A DNA stretch of 10,313 bases from Deinococcus sp. (GTDB lineage: Bacteria; Deinococcota; Deinococci; Deinococcales; Deinococcaceae): assembly GCA_028287665.1 (NCBI GenBank), contig JAQBPF010000374.1:1-10313 (forward strand). The letters run 5' to 3'. Of the stretch, positions 1 to 9,196 are shown piece by piece (position 1 is the first letter of the stretch; every line of letters starts with the position of its first letter). A program made the position numbers and the translations under genes. The notes below the pieces were generated by a model. That model was not told the origin of the DNA and searched no databases. It saw nothing but the letters and a program-made list of their open reading frames with translations.

Positions 1-2
1 CC

Positions 3-794
3 AGTGCTCTGGGCTTTCCCATGCGCGACGACGAAGACCTGGTGGGCGTGCTGGTGCTGGGCGACGCCCGCGCCGACGCCTTTGATGATGCCCGCATTCC
101 GCTGCTGGCGCTGATGGCGGGGCAGGCCACACTGGCGGTTCGCAATGCCCGCGCCTACCTGTACTCCGAAGAACTGGCCATCAGCGACGAACGCGCCCGA
201 ATTGCCCGCGAAATTCACGACGGCGTGGCGCAGTCACTCGCGTTTGCAGCCCTGAAACTGGATGTGGTGGCCCGCCAACTCAAAACCCAGCCGGAACAGG
301 CCGAGGCCGAGGTGAAGGCCGCCAGCGCCCTCCTGCGCGAGCAGATTCGGGAAGTCCGGCGCTCTATTTTTGCCCTGCGACCCATTGATCTGGAGCGCTA
401 CGGCCTCCTGGAAACCGTGCGGCGCTATGTGGAAGACTTTGGTCAGCAAAACCGCGTCAAGAGCGTGCTGAGCGTAACCGGAGACATCACCCTGTCGCCC
501 AGCGATGAAGCCGTCGTATTCCGGATTTTGCAGGAAAGCCTGAACAATATCGCCAAGCACGCCCGCGCCCACGAGGTCAAGGTCAGTCTGCACGGGGCCG
601 CCCACGTGACCCTGCGCGTGCAGGACGATGGCGCGGGCTTTGATCCAGAGCAGGTCAGCGGGCGGGTCAGCAGTGCGGGCGGGCTGGGCCTGATGCAGAT
701 GCGCGAGCGTGTGGAGGCCAGAGGGGGCACTTACCGTGTGCTGAGTGCGCCCGGACACGGCACGGTGGTCGAGGCGGAAGTGCCGCAGGCGTGA
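3..794 (+). CDS. Sensor histidine kinase (GAF, HisKA_3, HATPase_c), 5' end missing
   Basis: This is the C-terminal part of a NarL/DesK-type sensor histidine kinase, which autophosphorylates a histidine and passes the phosphate to a response regulator. The frame is open to the left edge (it reads SALGFP before the first ATG at 21), so the gene starts outside the window. Numbering from that ATG, residues 1-46 look like the end of a GAF sensor domain (GVLVLGDA, then an Ala-rich helix). The HisKA_3 H-box is EIHDGVAQ with phospho-acceptor His66. The ATPase shows an N-box (ESLNNIAKHA, Asn175/176), a G1 box (DDGAGFDP, 202-209) and a G2 box (GGLGLMQMRER, 220-230). No transmembrane segment lies in the visible part. 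No response regulator follows, so the partner is upstream or unlinked. The sensed signal cannot be told. Family call is firm; the true start is unseen. Confidence 0.93.
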   Translation, partial: SALGFPMRDDEDLVGVLVLGDARADAFDDARIPLLALMAGQATLAVRNARAYLYSEELAISDERARIAREIHDGVAQSLAFAALKLDVVARQLKTQPEQAEAEVKAASALLREQIREVRRSIFALRPIDLERYGLLETVRRYVEDFGQQNRVKSVLSVTGDITLSPSDEAVVFRILQESLNNIAKHARAHEVKVSLHGAAHVTLRVQDDGAGFDPEQVSGRVSSAGGLGLMQMRERVEARGGTYRVLSAPGHGTVVEAEVPQA

Positions 795-855
795 ACCGTT
801 CAGCCGAAAGGCGTTACCGCTCATTGGCAACCCCGCTCCCTGGGCCTCCCCGCGC

Positions 856-861
856 TACAGT
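856..861 (+). promoter_or_regulatory. Possible -10 box of a leaderless-type promoter
   Basis: TACAGT fits the TANNNT pattern of a sigma-70 type -10 box and ends nine bases before the ATG at 871. Transcription would then begin within a few bases of the start codon. Leaderless mRNAs of this kind are common in Deinococcus. There is no Shine-Dalgarno sequence before this ATG, which fits. No good -35 was found at 16-18 bases (TTGGCA at 824-829 is 26 bases away), so the call is tentative. Confidence 0.33.
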
Positions 862-870
862 GGGGCAGTC

Positions 871-1425
871 ATGTCGGAAACCATCAGTATCAAGCAAAAT
901 ATCGTGGTCAGGTCGCGCCCGGACGTGTTGTACCGCCTGGCGCTGGAGCCCAAGCGGCGCGTCAAGTGGGACCCCAACCTCACCAAAGCGGAGTATTCGG
1001 AGGCCGACGCCCGCCTGACCAACAACGTGCTGGTGCGCTTCAAATTTTCGCGGCGGCTGCTGGGCCTGGGGTTTACAGCCAAATACGGCCAGTTGCAGGC
1101 CCCGCAGCGTGGGGGCTGGGAAAGCGTCCGCAACGTGGGGCCGCTGGAAAAACTGACCCAGGGCTGGACCTTCAAGGCCACCCCCGGCGGCACCGAAGTC
1201 ACCCTGACCCTCAATGGGCGGGTGCGCTACAAGTGGATCAAAACGCCGATTGAACGCATTCTGAACAACATGGTCGTGTCTACCCTGATGGCGCTGCAGC
1301 GCACCGTGGACGCGCAGGGCGCACAGCTGATGGAAGACGTGAGCCGCGATATGCAAAAGCGCCAGGAAGAAGAACGCAAAGCCATGAAAGAGGCCGAGAA
1401 GGCCGCCCGAAAACGCAAGAAATAA
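871..1425 (+). CDS. SRPBCC (START-like) family protein with charged C-terminal helix
   Basis: The 184-residue product resembles SRPBCC/polyketide-cyclase-like proteins, whose helix-grip fold encloses a hydrophobic ligand pocket. Visible features are an N-terminal strand (SIKQNIVVRSRPDVLYRLA), a VKWDPNL segment near 31-37 typical of the family, alternating strands across about 50-120 (TEVTLTLNGRVRY), and a long C-terminal helix from about 125. Residues 155-184 add a very charged, probably coiled tail (QKRQEEERKAMKEAEKAARKRKK in part) ending in KRKK, which could bind nucleic acid, membrane or a partner. The ATG at 871 is chosen because the domain begins there; a longer in-frame start at 745 would lie inside the kinase gene. 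The gap to the kinase is 76 bases. No signal peptide is seen. Ligand and function are unknown. Confidence 0.78.
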   Translation: MSETISIKQNIVVRSRPDVLYRLALEPKRRVKWDPNLTKAEYSEADARLTNNVLVRFKFSRRLLGLGFTAKYGQLQAPQRGGWESVRNVGPLEKLTQGWTFKATPGGTEVTLTLNGRVRYKWIKTPIERILNNMVVSTLMALQRTVDAQGAQLMEDVSRDMQKRQEEERKAMKEAEKAARKRKK

Positions 1426-1486
1426 GGGCCTCTCGTCCCTCTGCACCGGCCCAGTTGATTAAGCGACTCTCTATACGGAGAGGCCC
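1426..1486 (+). repeat. Inverted repeat with two alternative pairings
   Basis: GGGCCTCTC at 1426-1434, directly after the stop codon of the SRPBCC gene, is perfectly complementary to GAGAGGCCC at 1478-1486, with 43 bases between. The right arm can instead pair locally: CTCTC (1467-1471), loop TATACG, GAGAG (1478-1482). The two structures exclude each other. There is no T-run, so it is not a standard intrinsic terminator. As DNA, the local dyad could be an operator around the -10-like TATACG, but no suitably spaced -35 was found. Confidence 0.4.
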
Positions 1487-1523
1487 CACGTCATGAACCC
1501 CGCGTATATTGCCTGACAGTGAT

Positions 1524-1559
1524 GGCACGGCGGCTGGAAGCGGTTCCGTGCCGGGAGGT
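1524..1559 (+). promoter_or_regulatory. Stem-loop abutting the gnd ribosome binding site
   Basis: GGCACGG (1524-1530) pairs perfectly with CCGTGCC (1546-1552), enclosing 15 bases. A competing small hairpin, GGAA-GCGG-TTCC, lies at 1536-1547. The Shine-Dalgarno sequence GGGAGGT (1553-1559) begins on the next base and sits five bases before the gnd ATG. A TATATT at 1505-1510 could be a -10 box giving a leader of about 50 bases that holds this hairpin, but no matching -35 is visible. The pairing and Shine-Dalgarno are seen directly; regulation is inference. Confidence 0.4.
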
Positions 1560-1564
1560 CGCGC

Positions 1565-2644
1565 ATGAAAATAGGCATGATTGGTCTGGGAAAAATGGGC
1601 GGCAACATGGTGCTGCGCCTCACGCAGGGTGGGCAACAGGTGGTCGGCTATGACCGCACCGAGGCGAACGTGGCCAACATCGAGGCGCACGGGGCCCAGG
1701 GCGCACGCAGCATGGACGAGCTGATTGCCGCGCTGGGCGAGCCGGGATCGCGGGCCGTCTGGATGATGGTTCCAGCGGGTCAGATCACGCAGGCGGTCGT
1801 GGATGATCTGGCAAGCCGTCTGGCTCCCGGCGACATCATCATCGACGGCGGCAATTCCAACTTCAAGGATTCCAAGCGCCGCGCCGAGGAACTGGCCGTG
1901 AAGGGCATCGAGTACGTGGATGTGGGCACGTCGGGCGGCATCTGGGGCCTGAAAGAAGGCTACGCCATGATGATGGGCGGTACGGTGGAAGCCATCGAGC
2001 GCTTGCGTCCCATCTTTGAAGTCCTCGCGCCTGCTGCTGACCGGGGCTGGGGCCGCATGGGGCCTTCTGGGTCAGGGCATTACGTGAAAATGGTACACAA
2101 CGGCATCGAGTACGGCATGATGCAGGCCTACGCCGAGGGCTTCGAAATGCTGGGAGCCAAAGAGGAATTCGGGCTGGACTTGGCCCAGATTGCCGAACTG
2201 TGGCGGCACGGCAGCGTGGTTCGCAGCTGGCTGCTGGACCTGACCGCCGAGGCCCTGCAAAGCGACGCTTCCTTCCACGACCTGTCGGATTACGTGGCCG
2301 ACAGTGGCGAGGGCCGCTGGACCATCATCGATTCCATCGAACTGGGCATTCCCACGCCAGTCATCACGCTCAGCACCCAGATGCGCTTCCGCTCTCAGCA
2401 GGAAGTCAGCTACGCGGGCCAGATGCTCTCGGCCATGCGCCGCGCCTTTGGTGGACACGCCGTGAAAAAACTGGAAGTGGGCAAGCAGGAAAGCGTGGTG
2501 CCCAGCGTGAAAGCCGGAGAACATCCCAGCGCCGACGCACCGCAGAACATTTCCAACAAACCCACCTTGCCCGACAGCGGCACCCAGACTGAGGCGCAGC
2601 AATTGGGCGAGGCAGGCCAGCAGCGTGTGAAGGGCGACGCGTGA
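1565..2644 (+). CDS. gnd: 6-phosphogluconate dehydrogenase (decarboxylating), short type with C-terminal extension
   Basis: Converts 6-phosphogluconate to ribulose 5-phosphate and CO2 while reducing a nicotinamide cofactor, the last step of the oxidative pentose phosphate branch; cytosolic. The Rossmann motif GLGKMG is at 7-12. Strand 2 ends in YDR with Asp30, where NADP-dependent enzymes usually have Asn-Arg; this acidic residue suggests a preference for NAD. Substrate and catalytic motifs are IDGGNS (93-98), GTSGG (121-125) and [10 protein letters not shown] (175-184), with Lys175, Asn179 and Glu182 matching the catalytic lysine, asparagine and glutamate of the family. The core ends near residue 303, as in the roughly 300-residue short forms; 304-359 is an added polar, probably disordered tail. 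Start chosen for the GGGAGGT five bases upstream. The stop overlaps the zwf GTG by four bases, implying coupled translation. Confidence 0.95.
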   Translation: MKIGMIGLGKMGGNMVLRLTQGGQQVVGYDRTEANVANIEAHGAQGARSMDELIAALGEPGSRAVWMMVPAGQITQAVVDDLASRLAPGDIIIDGGNSNFKDSKRRAEELAVKGIEYVDVGTSGGIWGLKEGYAMMMGGTVEAIERLRPIFEVLAPAADRGWGRMGPSGSGHYVKMVHNGIEYGMMQAYAEGFEMLGAKEEFGLDLAQIAELWRHGSVVRSWLLDLTAEALQSDASFHDLSDYVADSGEGRWTIIDSIELGIPTPVITLSTQMRFRSQQEVSYAGQMLSAMRRAFGGHAVKKLEVGKQESVVPSVKAGEHPSADAPQNISNKPTLPDSGTQTEAQQLGEAGQQRVKGDA

Positions 2645-4413
2645 CCGGCAAAACGAAAGCGGCAGGGCAGAAAGATGCGGCACAGGCAGAAACGGCAGCC
2701 GTGAAAAAGGCGGCGTCCAAAAAGACTGCACCAGCCGCAGCAAAAGCCGCCTCTGCTCCGGGCAGCGCCGCACTGAAAGCCGCGACTCCCAAAAACACCG
2801 CCTCTAAAAAGACCACGGCCAAAAAAGCATTGCCCGCCGACAAAAAGCCCCGCAAGACCCGCTCCCGCACCCCCAGCGATGTCGGTGCAGACGGCCAGAA
2901 TCCCTTCCGGGCCATGATGCGCCGCAGCCGGGCCCCCGAACCGGCCACATTGGTTATTTTTGGCGTCACAGGCGACCTTGCCAAGCGCAAGCTGCTGCCC
3001 GCCGTCTTTGGTCTGTGGCAAGACGGGTTGCTGGGCAGCGCCTTCAATATCGTGGGTGTGGGCCGTCAGGACATGACCGACGAGGCGTTCAAGGACTTTG
3101 CGATAGAGGCGCTGAAAAGCAGCAAGGAAACCGACACCATCCAGCCGGGCAACCTGGAAAAATTCCGCGACCTGCTGTACTACGAATTCGGTGATTTTGC
3201 TGCCGATGACGTGTACGACCGCGTGGGCCAAGAGCTTGACCGCGCCGAGGAAGCGCACGGCGGACGCAAGAACGCGCTGTTCTATCTGTCCACGCCGCCC
3301 AGTCTGTTCGAGCCGATCAGCAACGGGCTGGGCCGCCTGGGCCTGGCCGACGAATCGGAAGGCTGGCGGCGAATTGTCATCGAGAAACCGTTCGGACATG
3401 ACCTGGGCAGTGCACGCGCCCTGAACGACGCCATTCACAAGGTCTGGGACGAGTCTCAGGTGTACCGCATCGACCACTATCTGGGCAAAGAAACGGTGCA
3501 GAACCTGATGGCGATCCGCTTCGGCAATGCCATTTTCGAGCCGATCTGGAACCGGGGTTACGTGGATCACGTGCAGATCACGGCCTCTGAGGATCTGGGT
3601 TTGGAAGGCCGCGCCGGATACTACGAGGAAGCGGGCGTGGTGCGCGACATGCTGCAAAACCACCTGATGCAGCTGTTTGCCCTGACCGCCATGGAAGCGC
3701 CCGCCGCCTTTGACGCCGACGCGATCCGTGACGAAAAAACCAAAGTCTTGCGGGCCGTGAAGCCCATTCCCAAAAGCCGCGTGAAATCGGTGGCGGTGCG
3801 CGGGCAGTACGGCCCCGGCACCATGTACGGTGAAAAAGTCACGGGCTACCGCGAGGAACCCAACGTGCGGGTCGGCAGCGCCACACCGACCTACGTGGCC
3901 GTCAAACTGGAAGTGGACAACTGGCGCTGGCAGGGCGTGCCGTTCTTCCTGCGTACCGGCAAGCGCCTGCCCAAAAAGGTCACCGAAATTGCCGTGGTCT
4001 TCAAGCGTCCGCCACTGGGCATCTTTCCGGGCGGCCTGGAACGCAATGTGCTGGCCTTCCGCATTCAGCCCGATGAGGGCGTGAGCCTGAAGTTTTCTTC
4101 CAAGATGCCGGGGCAGGAAATGGTGCTGCGCGAGGTGGTCATGGACTTCCGCTACGACGCCTTTGGTGCCCAGCTGGAAAGCCCCTACAGCCGCCTGATT
4201 CTGGACGCACTGCTGGGCGACGCCACCCTCTTTCCGCGTGAGGATGAAGTGGATCACGCCTGGCAGATCGTATCGGGCATTCTGGAAATGTGGGATACCA
4301 AGCCCGGACAGCCGGATCACGCCCCCGAATTCCCCAACTACACCAGCGGCACGTGGGGGCCGGACGCCGCCGATGAATTGATCGGGCCAGACCGTCGTTG
4401 GCGGCGGCTGTGA
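2641..4413 (+). CDS. zwf: Glucose-6-phosphate dehydrogenase with Lys/Ala-rich N-terminal extension
   Basis: Oxidises glucose 6-phosphate to 6-phosphogluconolactone, making NADPH; cytosolic. Motifs, numbered from the GTG at 2641: the dinucleotide-binding [10 protein letters not shown] (108-117), EKPFG (248-252, substrate lysine 249), RIDHYLGKE (276-284, with Asp278/His279), and [10 protein letters not shown] (335-344), where His341 matches the general base of the Leuconostoc enzyme. The catalytic part from about 95 to 590 has normal family length. Residues 1-72 are an unusual tail with 17 Lys and 24 Ala, no aromatics and a repeated ASKKT (25-29, 54-58). The GTG start overlaps the gnd stop (GTGA), supporting the long form; ATGs at 2914 and 2917 (codons 92 and 93) would give a tailless enzyme but leave about 270 bases of open frame unexplained. 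OpcA, encoded downstream, is its likely assembly partner. Confidence 0.95.
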   Translation: MTGKTKAAGQKDAAQAETAAVKKAASKKTAPAAAKAASAPGSAALKAATPKNTASKKTTAKKALPADKKPRKTRSRTPSDVGADGQNPFRAMMRRSRAPEPATLVIFGVTGDLAKRKLLPAVFGLWQDGLLGSAFNIVGVGRQDMTDEAFKDFAIEALKSSKETDTIQPGNLEKFRDLLYYEFGDFAADDVYDRVGQELDRAEEAHGGRKNALFYLSTPPSLFEPISNGLGRLGLADESEGWRRIVIEKPFGHDLGSARALNDAIHKVWDESQVYRIDHYLGKETVQNLMAIRFGNAIFEPIWNRGYVDHVQITASEDLGLEGRAGYYEEAGVVRDMLQNHLMQLFALTAMEAPAAFDADAIRDEKTKVLRAVKPIPKSRVKSVAVRGQYGPGTMYGEKVTGYREEPNVRVGSATPTYVAVKLEVDNWRWQGVPFFLRTGKRLPKKVTEIAVVFKRPPLGIFPGGLERNVLAFRIQPDEGVSLKFSSKMPGQEMVLREVVMDFRYDAFGAQLESPYSRLILDALLGDATLFPREDEVDHAWQIVSGILEMWDTKPGQPDHAPEFPNYTSGTWGPDAADELIGPDRRWRRL

Positions 4414-4488
4414 GTTGGCCTACGGCCAGGGGGAACAGGTGCTGAACCACCTCTGGAATCTGAGCTGCGCCCCGTTCACAGGTGACTT
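4414..4488 (+). other. zwf-opcA intergenic spacer with small hairpins
   Basis: This 75-base spacer is the only real gap inside the operon. It holds a short hairpin TGGCC-tac-GGCCA (4416-4428). CACCT at 4448-4452 can pair with AGGTG at 4437-4441 or with the AGGTG of the opcA Shine-Dalgarno at 4480-4484. No T-run, -35/-10 pair or extra ORF was found. The five-base pairings could be chance in GC-rich DNA. Confidence 0.3.
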
Positions 4489-5429
4489 ATGACCTACGCA
4501 ACCGACCTGAAAGCCATTGGCCCCGTCGATACCACCGTGCGCCTTGCCCAGGTGGCCCTGGATGAGCTGTGGGCAAAGACCCAGGTAGAAACGCGGGCCT
4601 ACACGGGAAATATTGTGGCCCTGACCGTCAAAAAGCACCTGGGGCGGGTAGAGGAAGCCCTGGCCGGACTGGAAGGCCGCTACGCCGGACGCCAGATTAT
4701 CGGCGTGATGGACGGCACTGAAGACGTGGTGGTTCACGCGACGCTGGTGCCGCAACCGGGCGGCCTGTACGTGGAGCGCCTGATTCTGAATGCCAGTGCC
4801 GAGCAGCTTCAGGGCGCGATTTTGCCCCTGCTGCGGCCCGCCACCGTGAATCATGTCTGGTGGGGCGCAGATTCGGCCCCCACGGGCGTGCTGATGGCCG
4901 AACTGACCGATATCGCCGATCAGGTCATTGCCGACAGCCTGACGCTGGATATTCCGCCTGCCCGCCACTACGCTCTGGCCGACCTGGGCTGGAGCCGCAG
5001 CGCAGGCTGGCGTGAGGCGCTGGCCCAGGTCTTCGATTCCAGCGACGCGGCCCGCCAACTGCCCCGTGTAGACCAGCTGACCGTGCGCTATTCGGGCAGC
5101 AAAGACCTGCCTGCCCGCCTGTTTGCCGGATTTATAGCCGACATCCTGGGCTGGAAAAGCATGAAGAACGTGGAGCTGAAACGCTCGCGCTGCCACCGTG
5201 AAAACGGCGACCTGTGCGGCGTGGAACTGCGCGGCGAGGGCGTGCGCTTCAGCCTGAGTGCTGAGGACGGCGACCTGACCCGCGTGGAGTCTCACTGGGA
5301 CGACATGACCCGCGTGACCGAGGTGAACGTGCCTCAGATGAGCCTCGCTGAAGGGCTGGCCCGCGTGATGGCCCGGCCTGAACGCGGGGAAGGCTTCGAG
5401 CGGGCCTGGAAACTGGCGAAGGCCAGCCT

Positions 5430-5433
<4 letters not shown>
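4489..5433 (+). CDS. opcA: OpcA-like glucose-6-phosphate dehydrogenase assembly protein
   Basis: OpcA proteins bind glucose-6-phosphate dehydrogenase and promote its active oligomer; they are best studied in cyanobacteria and also occur in actinobacteria. The call rests on the middle part: a [14 protein letters not shown] segment (120-133), corresponding to the tryptophan-rich motif of the family, then [20 protein letters not shown] (164-183), which resembles the usual DL-W-R-PWRE-LAQ-FD pattern, together with its place between zwf and pgl. No enzyme active site is apparent. The 314-residue product has exactly two cysteines, Cys235 and Cys243 (CHRENGDLC), which could form a disulphide. The ATG at 4489 follows AGGTGA by three bases and an in-frame TGA lies at 4483-4485, so no longer start is possible. 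Its stop overlaps pgl by four bases (GTGA). Confidence 0.88.
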
Positions 5434-6119
<686 letters not shown>

Positions 6120-6159
6120 GCGTTTGCCCCAACCCACCGCTGACCCCTCAATTCTGAAC

Positions 6160-6188
6160 AAGGCCGCTCCCGCAGCGGTCTTTTCTTT
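6160..6188 (+). terminator. Intrinsic terminator of the gnd-zwf-opcA-pgl operon
   Basis: AAGGCCGCT (6160-6168), loop CCCGC, and AGCGGTCTT (6174-6182) form a nine-pair stem with one G-U pair, followed by TTCTTT so that the RNA ends in a U-rich tract. It lies 40 bases after the pgl stop and before the M16 gene, separating the two transcription units. Confidence 0.85.
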
Positions 6189-6224
6189 GGCCCAGGCCCG
6201 CAAGACGCTTCCTGAATGCTCAGT

Positions 6225-6252
6225 CATTTGTCACATTTGGGGGCGCTAGTGT
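6225..6252 (+). promoter_or_regulatory. Candidate upstream control region of the M16 peptidase gene
   Basis: Between the pgl terminator and the M16 start there must be a promoter if the gene is its own unit. The region shows a direct repeat CATTTG (6225-6230 and 6234-6239), which contains a -35-like TTGTCA (6228-6233), and a -10-like TAGTGT (6247-6252). The spacing of 13 is too short for a standard sigma-70 promoter, so assignment of the boxes is weak. Confidence 0.22.
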
Positions 6253-6320
6253 GGCGGCAGTTCTGTATGTTGGAACCTGCATCCACAACCAAGTCCTCTC
6301 CCCTATCCACCGGAGGTTTC

Positions 6321-9101
<2,781 letters not shown>

Positions 9102-9140
9102 GGGTGTGGGTTGTGAGCCATTAGCTCTAAACAGAAAAGG

Positions 9141-9177
9141 ACTGGGTGGGAAGCGGAAACTCAGCTTCCCACCCAGT
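9141..9177. terminator. Bidirectional intrinsic terminator between convergent genes
   Basis: ACTGGGTGGGAAGC (9141-9154) and GCTTCCCACCCAGT (9164-9177) form a perfect 14-bp stem with a nine-base loop. On the + strand it is followed by TTCTTGATCTTCT; on the - strand by CCTTTTCTG. It lies between the M16 stop and the rodA stop, so it can end both transcripts. An eight-base direct repeat GCTCTAAA flanks it (9124-9131 and 9194-9201). Confidence 0.85.
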
Positions 9178-9196
9178 TTCTTGATCTTCTCTGGCT

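Noticed and set aside
745..870. Longer SRPBCC protein starting inside the kinase gene
   Set aside because: The extra 42 residues look like out-of-frame kinase codons, and the domain starts cleanly at the ATG at 871, with a -10-like box just upstream.
1455..1477. TTGATT and TATACG as a -35/-10 promoter pair for gnd
   Set aside because: Only 11 bases separate them, too few for a sigma-70 type promoter.
2410..4320. 636-codon open frame on the - strand opposite zwf
   Set aside because: It lies antisense to a firmly identified gene, its translation is rich in His, Gln, Val and Gly typical of the reverse complement of GC-rich coding DNA, and it shows no family motif or ribosome site.
6216..6320. 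35-residue N-terminal extension of the M16 peptidase from an earlier ATG
   Set aside because: The ATG at 6321 has a GGAGG sequence upstream and begins a proper signal peptide; the longer form would bury the signal peptide inside the protein.
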